From SSSZ01 sp036732025 (GTDB lineage Bacteria; Pseudomonadota; Gammaproteobacteria; Burkholderiales; Rhodocyclaceae), in the NCBI GenBank assembly GCA_036732025.1, contig DAINDE010000005.1, positions 52,036-116,035 of the forward strand: a stretch of DNA of 64,000 bases, written 5' to 3'. Positions 54,464 to 63,608 of this stretch are shown here, one piece after another. The notes below the pieces were generated by a model. That model ran no database searches, was not told the DNA's origin, and worked only from the letters and a program-made list of their open reading frames with translations. Made by a program: the position numbers and the translations under genes. The stretch's first letter is position 1. Each line of letters opens with the position of its first letter.

Positions 54464-55948
54464 ATGGCAGCGGAAATGGAAATGGGGGTCCTGGAAGCTC
54501 CCGAAGCGACCGAGGGGCTCAGCCTCCTCGACCAGATCGTCGATCAGAGCAAGGTGGCGGTCAACGATAACGAACGGCTCATTGCCCGGGACCAGATTGG
54601 TGAACTGGTAGACGAGGTTCTGGCCGGCACCGTCACCCTGTCCAAGGATCTGGCGGCCAGCATCGATCTACGCATCGCCGAACTCGACCAGCTGCTTTCC
54701 GATCAGGTGAACGCCATCATGCACCACCCGGAGTTCCAGAAGCTGGAAGCTTCGTGGCGCGGCCTGAAATACCTGGTGACGCAGTCCGAGACCAGTCCCA
54801 TGCTCAAGATCCGCATGCTGAACGCCAGCAAGAAAGATCTGGTGAAAGACTTCCGGACCTCGCCCGAATTCGACCAGAGCGCTCTCTTCAAGAAGATCTA
54901 CGAAGAAGAATACGGCACCTTCGGCGGCGCCCCTTACGCAGGCCTCATCGGCGATTTCGAGTTCTCCCGTCATCCCGAGGATTTCTATCTCCTCGACGAG
55001 TTGTCCCACGTCGCCGCCTCAGCCCATGCCCCGCTGATCACGGCAGCGGCACCCACCTTGTTCGGCCTCGACAGCTTCACCGACATCGGCAAGCCCCGGG
55101 ACCTCTCCAAAATCTTCGACACCGTCGAATACACCAAGTGGAAATCCTTCCGCGAATCCGAGGATTCCCGCTACGTCGGCCTGGTTCTGCCCCACGTGCT
55201 GGGCCGCCTGCCTTATGGTCGGGAAACCGTTCCCCTGGAGGAATTCAACTTCGAGGAGGACGTGGATGGCTCCGACCATTCCAAGTACCTGTGGGCCAAT
55301 GCCGCCTACGCCTTTGGTGCCCGACTCACCGACGCCTTTGCCAAGTATGGCTGGCTGGCGGCCATCCGCGGCGTCGAGGGCGGTGGCCTGGTAGAAGGGC
55401 TGCCTACCCACACCTTCCGCACCGACGACGGGGAGATCGCCCTCAAGTGTCCGACGGAAGTGGCGATCACCGACCGCAACGAGAAGCTGCTTTCGGACCT
55501 CGGCTTCATCTCCCTGGTCCATTGCAAAAACACGGACTACGCTGCCTTCTTCGGCGGCCAATCCACCCAGAAGGCGAAAACCTACAACACCGATGCCGCC
55601 AACGCCAACGCTCGGCTTTCGTCCCAGTTGCCCTACATTTTCTCGGCCTCCCGCATTGCCCACTACATGAAGGCCATCATGCGGGACAAGATCGGCAGCT
55701 TTGCCTCCCGGGAAAACGTCCAGGATTTCCTCAACACCTGGCTCGCCCAGTACGTCCTGCTCGACGATTCCGCCTCCCAGGAAGCCAAGGCGAAATATCC
55801 CCTGCGGGAAGCCCGGGTCGATGTTGTGGAAGTCCCTGGAAAGCCGGGCGTTTACCGTGCTGCCGCCTTCCTGCGGCCGCATTTCCAGTTGGACGAGCTG
55901 ACGATCTCGTTGCGTCTGGTGGCAGAGTTGCCGAAGCCGACTCGGTAG
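54464..55948 (+). CDS. tssC: TssC, T6SS contractile sheath large subunit
   Basis: Sheath protein (VipB/ImpC), 494 residues. Characteristic blocks are IMHHPEFQKLEASWRGLKYLV, EEYGTFGGAPY and YGRETVPLEEFNFEE. With TssB it forms the contractile sheath that ClpV recycles. The 111 bases to hcp hold a separate promoter. Confidence 0.97.
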   Translation: MAAEMEMGVLEAPEATEGLSLLDQIVDQSKVAVNDNERLIARDQIGELVDEVLAGTVTLSKDLAASIDLRIAELDQLLSDQVNAIMHHPEFQKLEASWRGLKYLVTQSETSPMLKIRMLNASKKDLVKDFRTSPEFDQSALFKKIYEEEYGTFGGAPYAGLIGDFEFSRHPEDFYLLDELSHVAASAHAPLITAAAPTLFGLDSFTDIGKPRDLSKIFDTVEYTKWKSFRESEDSRYVGLVLPHVLGRLPYGRETVPLEEFNFEEDVDGSDHSKYLWANAAYAFGARLTDAFAKYGWLAAIRGVEGGGLVEGLPTHTFRTDDGEIALKCPTEVAITDRNEKLLSDLGFISLVHCKNTDYAAFFGGQSTQKAKTYNTDAANANARLSSQLPYIFSASRIAHYMKAIMRDKIGSFASRENVQDFLNTWLAQYVLLDDSASQEAKAKYPLREARVDVVEVPGKPGVYRAAAFLRPHFQLDELTISLRLVAELPKPTR

Positions 55949-56024
55949 CCACAGGCAACTGCTCACAAGACTGGGGCAGTCGCGGCCAGGCACTTATTTG
56001 GCATTTTTATTAATGACATTGGAC

Positions 56025-56030
56025 TATAAT
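56025..56030 (+). promoter_or_regulatory. Sigma-70 -10 element for hcp
   Basis: Perfect TATAAT at 56025-56030 in a locally AT-rich stretch, 29 bases before the hcp ATG, giving a predicted start near 56037. A TTGGCA at 55998 is too far (21-base spacer), so the -35 is uncertain. Together with the terminator after hcp it makes hcp a separately expressible unit. Confidence 0.6.
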
Positions 56031-56059
56031 GTTCGTTCCTAAACAAACGGAGTCTCTTC

Positions 56060-56560
56060 ATGGCATTTGACGCATTTATCAAGATCGATGGCATTCCCGG
56101 TGAATCCAGCGACGACAAGCACAAGGATTGGATCGAGGTCATCAACTACGACCACCACATCGAGCAGCCCGCTTCCAGTACTGCCAGTTCCGTCGGTGGC
56201 GCTACCGCCGAGCGCGTCAACCATGGCACCTTCAATTTCGTGCACCAGTTGGACAAGGCGACGCCGAAGCTGCTGGAGGCCTGCTGTACCGGCAAGCACA
56301 TCAAGGAAGTGACTATCGAGTTCTGCCGTGCTGGCGGCGACAAGGTCAAGTACATGGAGATCAGGCTTGAGCAGGTGCTTGTCTCGTCCGTCAGCGAAAA
56401 CGGCGCCTCTTCCGCGGAATCCGGATTTCCTAGCGAGGCAGTATCGCTCTCCTACGGCAAGATCAAATGGACCTACACCCAGCAGAAACGTGCCGATGGT
56501 GCCGGCGGCGGCAACGTCAGCGCCGGCTGGGATCTCACGGCGAACAAGACGATCGCCTGA
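56060..56560 (+). CDS. hcp: Hcp (TssD), T6SS inner-tube protein
   Basis: Hexameric tube protein and secreted hallmark of T6SS, 166 residues. It starts MAFDAFIKIDGIPGES and has GTFNFVHQLDKATPKLLEACC, both typical of Hcp. GGAG precedes the ATG. It has its own -10 element and a strong terminator, in line with its high copy need. Confidence 0.96.
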   Translation: MAFDAFIKIDGIPGESSDDKHKDWIEVINYDHHIEQPASSTASSVGGATAERVNHGTFNFVHQLDKATPKLLEACCTGKHIKEVTIEFCRAGGDKVKYMEIRLEQVLVSSVSENGASSAESGFPSEAVSLSYGKIKWTYTQQKRADGAGGGNVSAGWDLTANKTIA

Positions 56561-56585
56561 GGCACCTCTCCCGCAAGGGGGACAG

Positions 56586-56615
56586 GCCGCGATGGCTTTC
56601 CGTTGCGGCTTTTTT
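56586..56615 (+). terminator. Rho-independent terminator after hcp
   Basis: Stem GCCGCGATGG / CCGTTGCGGC (with G-T wobbles) around a CTTT loop, followed by six T residues at 56610-56615. A second hairpin, GTGCGT-CTGCAA-ACGCAC, follows at 56623-56640. Confidence 0.85.
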
Positions 56616-56663
56616 CCGAACAGTGCGTCTGCAAACGCACGACACCTGATCTAGGGACGAAAA

Positions 56664-57137
56664 ATGTTTTGGAACAACAATCTCGGCCGTGTCGCCCTGG
56701 CGGTCGGCATTCTGGTACTTGCCGGCTGCTCCTCCAATCAACCCAAGCCGGAAGAGGCTCAGGCCCCGACCAGTGCCGCCGCCACCTCCGCCTCTGCCGA
56801 TGCCAAGCCCCTGCCGGCTCCGCTAGCCCCTGTCAAGCCGGCCGCCATCGTACCCAACCCATCGACTGTTCCTTTCCAGAAAATGACGGTCGCCCTGGAT
56901 GACAAGGCAAGGCAACAGCTTGCCCAACTGGCGGATCGCGCCAAGAGTGCCGGAAAAGTGACGCTGATCGGCTACTGCGACCGTACCCAGGTTGCCAATC
57001 CCACCGATGCCGCTGTGGCCCGGGCCATTGCCGTACGGGACGAACTCCAGGTGCTCGGTGTTCAGCCGGGTGTCATGCAGGTAAGAATCGACACCCGGAA
57101 CGTCAAGAAGCACGCCGTGGAAGTCCGCTTCGACTGA
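56664..57137 (+). CDS. OmpA-like lipoprotein in the T6SS locus
   Basis: A 157-residue lipoprotein with lipobox LVLAGC (C22), an Ala/Pro-rich linker (about 28-70), and a short OmpA-C-like domain. The segment VTLIGYCDRTQVANPTDAAVARAIAVRDEL fits the peptidoglycan-binding OmpA pattern, though it is shorter than usual. It may supply the cell-wall anchor that TssL lacks here. It lies between hcp and clpV. Confidence 0.75.
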   Translation: MFWNNNLGRVALAVGILVLAGCSSNQPKPEEAQAPTSAAATSASADAKPLPAPLAPVKPAAIVPNPSTVPFQKMTVALDDKARQQLAQLADRAKSAGKVTLIGYCDRTQVANPTDAAVARAIAVRDELQVLGVQPGVMQVRIDTRNVKKHAVEVRFD

Positions 57138-57143
57138 TAGCCG

Positions 57144-57183
57144 CAAGGTCGCAGACATTCCGTCTCGCGACCCTTGCTGTTTA
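57144..57183 (+). terminator. Probable terminator after the OmpA-like lipoprotein gene
   Basis: Arms at 57144-57157 and 57163-57178 form a stem of about 14 pairs with a bulge (GCAAGG-TCGC-AGAC against GTCT-C-GCGA-CCCTTGC) and a 5-base loop. It is followed by TGTTTA, a weak T-run. Confidence 0.55.
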
Positions 57184-57223
57184 TCCCCCCTCCCGGAGCC
57201 GGAGTGCCCGGCCTCGCCCGACC

Positions 57224-59899
57224 ATGCCCCTCAATCTCAAATCCCTGATCGGCAAGCTCGACACCCCGACCCGCAAGGCCATGGAATCGGCGGCCAACGT
57301 TGCCCTGGCGCGCACCCACCACGAGGTGGATATCGAGCACGTGCTGCTCGAACTGATCGGCGCTTCGGACAGTGACCTGCTGCGCATCCTCAAGGCCTAC
57401 CACATCGACGCGGGGCGCCTGATCGAGGATCTGCAGGCCAGCCTTGAACGCTTCCGCACCGGCAACACGCGCAACCCCGTGCTGTCGCGCAACATCCTGC
57501 GCTGGCTGGAAGCCGCCTGGCTGGGGGCCAGCGTCAACTACGGGGCGCAGCATCTGGGCAGCGCCTATCTGCTCCTGGCCCTCGTCAGCGACGACGAACT
57601 GCAACGCCTGCTGGCCGCTTCCTGCGCCGTTCTCAAGCGCTTGCCCGCGGACGACCTCAAGGACAACCTGCCCGCCATCCTGCGCCACAACGGCAGTGGC
57701 AAGCCCAGCGAGACGAAGGCTGAGGAGGGGAATACGGCCTTCCCGGGCCACGGCCACCCGAAAAACTCGCCGAACCTCGAAAAATACACCATCGACCTGA
57801 CCGCCCAGGCCAGGGCCGGCAAGATTGATCCGGTCCTCGGCCGGGACGGGGAGATTCGCCAGATGGTGGACATCCTCCTGCGCCACCGCCAGAACAATCC
57901 CATCCTCACCGGCGAGCCGGGCGTCGGCAAGACAGCGGTGGTGGAAGGCCTCGCCCTGCGCATCCATGAGGGCGACGTTCCCGACGTGCTCAAGAACGTC
58001 ACCCTGCGCACCCTCGATCTGGGCCTGCTGCAGGCCGGTGCCAGCGTCAAGGGCGAGTTCGAGAACCGCCTGCGGGCCGTCATCGACGAGGTCAAGGCCA
58101 GCCTCAAGCCCATCATCCTCTTCATCGACGAGGCGCATACCCTCATCGGTGCCGGCGGCCAGGCCGGCCAGAACGACGCCGCCAACCTGCTGAAGCCTGC
58201 CCTGGCGCGAGGCGAGTTGCGCACCATCGCCGCCACCACCTGGTCGGAGTACAAGAAATATTTCGAAAAGGACGCCGCCCTGGCCCGCCGCTTCCAGGTG
58301 GTGAAGGTGGACGAGCCCTCCGAAGAAGCGGCCGTCCAGATGTTGCGCGGCATCGCCAATGCCATGGAAGCCCACCACCAGGTGCGCATCCTCGACGAGG
58401 CCGTGGTCGACGCCGTCAAACTCTCCAGCCGCTACCTCACCGGCCGCCAGTTGCCGGACAAGGCCATCAGCGTCCTCGACACCGCCTGCGCCCGGGTCGC
58501 CCTTTCCCGGGCCAGCAAGCCGGCGGCCATCGAAGACGTGGAGCGCCTGATCCAGAACATCGGCCGCGAAACCGCGGCCCTCAAGAAGGAGCAGGACCCC
58601 GCCCACGACAAACGGCTGGCGGAACTTGCCTCCCGCCGCCAGGAGCTGGACAAGGATCTCGCCGTCCACAAGGCCGCTTTCGCCCAGCAACAGCAACTGG
58701 TCGAGGAAATCACTACCCTGCGGGGGCAATTGGCCACCCCGGCTGCCGGCGACGCCAAGCCCTCCCCCCGCAAGGGAAAAGCCAAGGACGGCGATGGCGG
58801 AATCCGCCAGGCCCTGCTGGCCAGCCAGCAACGCCTCCACGACCTGCACCAGGTGCAACCGCTGATCTACGAATGCGTCGACGGCGCCACCATCGCCGAG
58901 GTCATTTCCGGGTGGACCGGCATTCCCCTCGGCGGCATGGTGGCCGATGAAATCGATACCGTGCGCAACCTGCACCGGCTCCTCGAACAGCGTGTCGTCG
59001 GTCAGAGCCATGCCCTCGCCCTCATCGCCCGCCGTATCCAGATCGCCAAGGCCAGCCTGGAAGACCCGGGCAAGCCCAAGGGCGTCTTCCTGCTTGTCGG
59101 CCCCTCCGGCGTCGGCAAGACGGAAACCGCCCTGGCCCTGGCCGACACGCTTTACGGCGGCGAGCGCAACCTGATCACCATCAACATGTCGGAATACCAG
59201 GAAGCCCACAGCGTCTCCGGCCTCAAGGGCTCGCCTCCCGGCTACGTGGGCTACGGCGAGGGCGGCGTGCTGACCGAAGCCGTGCGCCGCCGCCCCTACT
59301 CGGTGGTCCTGCTCGACGAAGTGGAAAAGGCCCACCCCGACGTCCTCGAACTCTTCTTCCAGGTTTTCGACAAAGGCGTCCTGGAAGACGCAGAGGGGCG
59401 GGAGGTCGATTTCAAGAACACCATCATCATCCTCACCTCCAACGTCGGCACCGACCTCGTCATGAGCGCCGTCGAACATGGTGTGACGGTAGAAGGCGAA
59501 AGCCGCCCGCCGACGCCGGAGGACCTGGGGGAACTCCTGCGCCCCAGCCTGCAGCGGGCCTTCAAACCGGCTTTCCTCGGCCGCCTGGCGGTCATTCCCT
59601 ACTATCCCATCTCGGACGACATCATGCGGCTCATCGTCGGCCTCAAGCTGGAGAAGGTGAAGAGCCGCCTGCTGGCCAACCACGGCGCCAAACTGATCTT
59701 CGATGCCGCCCTGGCCGATCTCATCGTCGCCCGGTGCACCGAAGTCGACAGCGGCGCCCGCGACGCGGAGGCCATCATCACCGACACCGTTCTCGCCCAG
59801 GTTTCCGACCAGGTGCTGGCGCACATGGCAGAAAGCAAGGCAGTGCAGGCGGTGGAGCTCAAGGTGCGCAAGGACAAGCTGGTGGTGACGGTCAAATGA
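57224..59899 (+). CDS. clpV: ClpV (TssH), AAA+ ATPase that recycles the T6SS sheath
   Basis: Hexameric unfoldase, 891 residues. The N-domain (about 1-160) binds the TssC helix in known systems. Walker A motifs are GEPGVGKT at 230-237 and GPSGVGKT near 626-633; the middle coiled domain carries the Gln/Glu-rich segment near 450-520. The arrangement and length are standard for ClpV1. Confidence 0.96.
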   Translation: MPLNLKSLIGKLDTPTRKAMESAANVALARTHHEVDIEHVLLELIGASDSDLLRILKAYHIDAGRLIEDLQASLERFRTGNTRNPVLSRNILRWLEAAWLGASVNYGAQHLGSAYLLLALVSDDELQRLLAASCAVLKRLPADDLKDNLPAILRHNGSGKPSETKAEEGNTAFPGHGHPKNSPNLEKYTIDLTAQARAGKIDPVLGRDGEIRQMVDILLRHRQNNPILTGEPGVGKTAVVEGLALRIHEGDVPDVLKNVTLRTLDLGLLQAGASVKGEFENRLRAVIDEVKASLKPIILFIDEAHTLIGAGGQAGQNDAANLLKPALARGELRTIAATTWSEYKKYFEKDAALARRFQVVKVDEPSEEAAVQMLRGIANAMEAHHQVRILDEAVVDAVKLSSRYLTGRQLPDKAISVLDTACARVALSRASKPAAIEDVERLIQNIGRETAALKKEQDPAHDKRLAELASRRQELDKDLAVHKAAFAQQQQLVEEITTLRGQLATPAAGDAKPSPRKGKAKDGDGGIRQALLASQQRLHDLHQVQPLIYECVDGATIAEVISGWTGIPLGGMVADEIDTVRNLHRLLEQRVVGQSHALALIARRIQIAKASLEDPGKPKGVFLLVGPSGVGKTETALALADTLYGGERNLITINMSEYQEAHSVSGLKGSPPGYVGYGEGGVLTEAVRRRPYSVVLLDEVEKAHPDVLELFFQVFDKGVLEDAEGREVDFKNTIIILTSNVGTDLVMSAVEHGVTVEGESRPPTPEDLGELLRPSLQRAFKPAFLGRLAVIPYYPISDDIMRLIVGLKLEKVKSRLLANHGAKLIFDAALADLIVARCTEVDSGARDAEAIITDTVLAQVSDQVLAHMAESKAVQAVELKVRKDKLVVTVK

Positions 59900-59999
59900 T
59901 TCCCGCTCACAGGCAGCCCTATGCCCAAAGCCCCAATGGCCCGGCATATGCTGTCTTGATAAAATTCCGCCCCTTCAACCCGCTGAACCGCACACCGCC

Positions 60000-62753
60000 A
60001 TGTTCTCCCCCCTAGCCGACCTTGCCGCCGCTGGCGTCTCCCTTTTCGGCCAGGGATCCCGCCTCCTCAAGCTGCGTTTTGCCGCGGGCAGCGGTTTTTC
60101 CGAAGAAGTCCTCCTCCCCCACCGGGTCAGGGGTGAAGAAGCCCTCTCCCGCAACTACCGCTACGACCTCGACTGCCTCTCCCCGGATAGCTTCCTCGAA
60201 CTCAAGGGCCTCATCGGCCAGCCCCTGGAAATCTCCCTCCTCCTCCCCGAAGGCGGCGCGCGCCTCCTCACCGGCCTCGTCACCGCCGCCCGCCACGACG
60301 GCAGCGACGGCGGCTTCGCCCGCTACCGCCTCACCATCGAACCGGCGCTGGCCACCCTCGCCCACCGCAGGAACAGCCGCGTCTTCCAGGACCAATCGGT
60401 GCCGGCCATCGTCCAGGCCATCCTCGCCGAACACATTTCAGGCAACCCCGCCTTCACCGCCGCCTTCCAGGTCCGCGACCGCCTCACCCGGGATTACCCG
60501 ATCCGCTCCTACACCCTGCAATACCGCGAATCCGACCTCGCCTTCATCACCCGGCTGCTCGCCGAAGAAGGCATCACCTGGCGCTACACCCACGGCCCCG
60601 ACCCCGACACCTCGCTCTCCGCAGCCGACACCGCGGCCACCGGTGACGACGGCCAGGAGGCCCCCATCCTCCACACCCTCATCCTCCAGGACGCCGATAC
60701 TACCCACCCGGCGGCCGGCGAATCCCCCGTCCGCTACCACCGCACCGACGGCGTCGAGACGGCGGATGCCATCGACACCTGGGCCGGGGAGCGCCGCCTC
60801 CAGTCCGGCGCCGTCGCCCTCACCACCTGGGACTACAAAGGCAGCACCTGGCTCCCCGCCTCTGACACCACCCGCAACCCCGGCGGCGACCCCCAGCAGG
60901 CGCTCACCACCACCCTGGAAGACTACGACCCCCAGACCGGCTACTACGGCAGCACCCCCGACGAGGTCGGCCGCTATGCCGAACTGCGCCAACAAGCCAA
61001 GGACCTCGCCGGCAAGACCTTCGCAGGCGGCGGCAGCGCCCGCCACCTGGTCCCCGGCACCTGGTTCGAACTCGCCGACCATCCCCGGCACGACCAGGAC
61101 GATCCGGAAGACCGGCAATTCCTCGTCACCGGCCTCGCCTTCAGCGCCGAGAACAACCTCACCCCGGAAGCGCAGAACACCCTGGGCAGCTTGCTCACCC
61201 CGACCGGGGGAGGCAACTCACCGTTCGGGCTGAGCCTGTCGAAGCCCAACCTGCCAGGCAGTCAGAACACCCCCCCCTACCGCAACACCTTCACCGTGGT
61301 GCGAAAGAGCGTCCCCGTCGTCCCCGCCTATCACCAGAGCACCCACCAGAAACCCACCGCCGGCGGCCTGACCACCGCCACCGTGGTCGGCCCCCCGGGC
61401 GAAGAGATCTTCACCGACGAACATGGGCGCATCAAGATCCAGTTCCACTGGCAACGGCCCCAGGACCATCCCCAGGGCGGGGCGGATTTCGACGACCGTT
61501 CCTCCACCTGGGTGCGGGTGGCCCTGCCCAGTGCCGGGGCCGCCTGGGGGACGCAATACATTCCCCGCATCGGCCAGGAAGTGGTGATCGACTTCATCGA
61601 GGGGGACATCGACCGGCCCCTCGTCACCGGGGTGGTCTATAACGGCAGCCACCGCCCCCCCACCTTCAGCGGGGCGGGGAGCCTGCCGGCCAACAAGGCC
61701 CTCTCCGGGCACAAGTCCAAGGAGTACAAGGGGAGCCGCTACAACGAACTGCTCTTCGACGACAGTACCGGCGAAATCCGCACCAAGCTCAGTAGCGAAC
61801 ATGGCAAGACGCAACTGAACCAGGGTTTCCTGATTCATCCCCGCACCGACGGCAAGGGGGAAGCCCGGGGGGAGGGGTTCGAGCTCCGGACCGACCACCA
61901 GGGGGCCCTGCGGGCGGCCCAGGGCCTGTTCATCACCACGGAAGCCCAAGCCAACGCCGGGGGCAGGCAACTGGCCCGGGACGGGGCCCAGGGGCAATTG
62001 CAGGCGGCGTATGAACTGGCCAGGAGTCTCGGTGAAGTCGCCACCAGGCAGCTGGCGGATACGATCGAGCATGGCCCCGAGAAGGTCAGTTCCGACAATG
62101 CCAGGGAGGCATCCGCCAAGGAAGGGCATCTGAGGCATCACGTCGAGGCAGTGAAGGCCTGGGAGGCGGGGAGCAATACGGACAGGGAATCAAGGACGGC
62201 GAAGGAGGAATCCGGGCGGCAGCCGATCCTGGTGCTTTCCGCGCCGGCGGGGATTGCCCAGACGACGCCCCAGAACCACAGCATGGCCGCCGGGACGAAT
62301 ATCGATCAGGTGGCGCAGCGGGATGTCAACCTGACGGCCGGGCGGCGCTGGCTGGCCAACGTGGGGCAGCATGTGAGCCTCTTCGTCAATGGGGTGAGGG
62401 AGAAGATCAGCCTCAAACTCATCGCCGCCCAGGGGAAGGTGCAGGTGCAGGCGCAGCAGGGAGAAATTGAAGTCACCGGGGAGCAGGATGTGACCGTCAC
62501 GTCCACCCAAAACAAGATCATCGTCGCCGCCAAGGAGGAAATCCTGCTCACCTCCGGCGGCGGCTACATCCGGCTCAAGGATGGGAACATCGAGATTCAC
62601 TGCCCCGGCACTGTCAGCGTCAAGGGGGCGAACCACAAGCTGACGGGGCCGGATAGCATGACGGTTCCACTCCCGTCATTTCCTCGCTCGATTTGTGTGG
62701 CATGCCTGAAGAAGTCATTGGCCGCCGGGCCGGCCTTCACCAACGTCGAATGA
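60000..62753 (+). CDS. vgrG: VgrG (TssI), T6SS spike protein
   Basis: Trimeric puncturing spike, 917 residues. A gp27-like base (about 20-390) has HRVRGEEALSRNYRYDLD and YPIRSYTLQYRESDLAFITRLLAEEGI. A gp5-like OB fold follows (DEHGRIKIQFHW, SSTWVRVALPSAGAAWGTQYIPRIGQEVVIDF), then a DUF2345-type beta-prism up to about residue 880. The last 30 residues hold CVAC and could contact a cargo or PAAR protein. Residues near 408-417 (SPFGLSLSKP) are encoded by one arm of a genomic repeat (61221-61244). No toxin domain is obvious at the C-terminus. Confidence 0.95.
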   Translation: MFSPLADLAAAGVSLFGQGSRLLKLRFAAGSGFSEEVLLPHRVRGEEALSRNYRYDLDCLSPDSFLELKGLIGQPLEISLLLPEGGARLLTGLVTAARHDGSDGGFARYRLTIEPALATLAHRRNSRVFQDQSVPAIVQAILAEHISGNPAFTAAFQVRDRLTRDYPIRSYTLQYRESDLAFITRLLAEEGITWRYTHGPDPDTSLSAADTAATGDDGQEAPILHTLILQDADTTHPAAGESPVRYHRTDGVETADAIDTWAGERRLQSGAVALTTWDYKGSTWLPASDTTRNPGGDPQQALTTTLEDYDPQTGYYGSTPDEVGRYAELRQQAKDLAGKTFAGGGSARHLVPGTWFELADHPRHDQDDPEDRQFLVTGLAFSAENNLTPEAQNTLGSLLTPTGGGNSPFGLSLSKPNLPGSQNTPPYRNTFTVVRKSVPVVPAYHQSTHQKPTAGGLTTATVVGPPGEEIFTDEHGRIKIQFHWQRPQDHPQGGADFDDRSSTWVRVALPSAGAAWGTQYIPRIGQEVVIDFIEGDIDRPLVTGVVYNGSHRPPTFSGAGSLPANKALSGHKSKEYKGSRYNELLFDDSTGEIRTKLSSEHGKTQLNQGFLIHPRTDGKGEARGEGFELRTDHQGALRAAQGLFITTEAQANAGGRQLARDGAQGQLQAAYELARSLGEVATRQLADTIEHGPEKVSSDNAREASAKEGHLRHHVEAVKAWEAGSNTDRESRTAKEESGRQPILVLSAPAGIAQTTPQNHSMAAGTNIDQVAQRDVNLTAGRRWLANVGQHVSLFVNGVREKISLKLIAAQGKVQVQAQQGEIEVTGEQDVTVTSTQNKIIVAAKEEILLTSGGGYIRLKDGNIEIHCPGTVSVKGANHKLTGPDSMTVPLPSFPRSICVACLKKSLAAGPAFTNVE
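61221..61244 (+). repeat. Palindrome arm embedded in frame in vgrG
   Basis: These 24 bases, starting CCGTTCGGG and ending TGTCGAAG, match the arms of the palindrome at 33664-33727 almost exactly. They are read in frame as PFGLSLSK within a linker between the gp27-like and OB regions of VgrG. Only one arm is present. Confidence 0.85.
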
Positions 62754-62778
62754 TTCGGCCACCCCAATAGCATACATA

Positions 62779-63537
62779 ATGCTGACTGATCGATTCAACG
62801 ACAACTGGTTCCAGACTTTAAGAGCACTGGGAAATGACCATCCTCGACAACATTCCGTCAGTCTCCTGGTGGACGGTGCCTTTATTCCCGGATTGCATCG
62901 CAAAATTGCGAAGGTCTGCACGCCCATTCTTCTTTTCGAATCGCTTCCGGGCTGCTCCGAGGAGGCGAAGGATGTCTCTCCCATGCTCGTGCCGTTCCAG
63001 CCATCGTCGCCTGTGCTTGACGAATTCCTCGGCGTTTGCAGCGGATATCCAATGGTTAGCGCCTTGATCACTGTAGAAGCTCCGGCGAAACTAGCGGCCC
63101 GCCTGGCGGCGTGGTGTCTAGTGGATGCCGGTGGCCAGTACTTCCACTTCCGCATAGCGGACACGCGCAGACTGCCTGGAATTTATCGCGCCTTGACCCC
63201 CCCGCAGCGCCATTCGCTGCACGGCCCTGCCATCGCTTGGCACTACGTGGACAGATCCGGCCATTGGTCAAAAATCGTACTCGACTCCCAGGACGGGCCG
63301 GTACCGGAGGCGCCCCCTAAGCTGAGCGACGAACAATTTGCCCTATTGGTTGATGACGCTGAGGCGGATAGCCTTCTCGTGTTGCTGGAGGATCGCGGCC
63401 ATGTATGGACCAGCCCCTCCAAGGCTCACGAGGCGGTCTGCAGCGCAATGCGAACCGCTGATGCAGCACGGGTGCCCGAAGCCGAGCTACTCACATGGTG
63501 TGAGGAGTTCATTAACCGGCTGCCAAGTCATCCATGA
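62779..63537 (+). CDS. DUF4123 protein, T6SS effector adaptor (Tap/TEC)
   Basis: A 252-residue protein of the DUF4123 family, which loads specific effectors onto VgrG. Recognisable parts are FESLPGCSEEAKDVSPMLVPF near 45-65, and a later FRIADTRRLPGIYRALTPPQ block. It starts 25 bases after vgrG. Its DNA is visibly less GC-rich than vgrG, in line with a separately acquired effector module. Its TGA overlaps the ATG of a 24-codon mini-ORF. Confidence 0.85.
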   Translation: MLTDRFNDNWFQTLRALGNDHPRQHSVSLLVDGAFIPGLHRKIAKVCTPILLFESLPGCSEEAKDVSPMLVPFQPSSPVLDEFLGVCSGYPMVSALITVEAPAKLAARLAAWCLVDAGGQYFHFRIADTRRLPGIYRALTPPQRHSLHGPAIAWHYVDRSGHWSKIVLDSQDGPVPEAPPKLSDEQFALLVDDAEADSLLVLLEDRGHVWTSPSKAHEAVCSAMRTADAARVPEAELLTWCEEFINRLPSHP

Positions 63538-63608
63538 ACATATTGACTGCGAACGACATGTTTCCGATAAGGCAATGGGCAAAACCAATCATGGCGGAGG
63601 CGACATGA
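63534..63608 (+). pseudogene. 24-codon mini-ORF, possible remnant of a deleted effector gene
   Basis: The frame starts MNILTANDMFPIR and ends MAEAT then TGA. Its ATG overlaps the DUF4123 stop (ATGA), and its stop overlaps the next gene's ATG (ATGA). This is exactly the position and linkage expected of the effector gene in vgrG-DUF4123-effector-immunity loci. An in-frame internal deletion of an effector would leave this trace; a leader peptide for coupled translation is the alternative. Confidence 0.4.

Noticed and set aside
57062..59947. 961-codon minus-strand frame opposite clpV
   Set aside because: Shadow frame; clpV on the other strand has both Walker A motifs and full family length.
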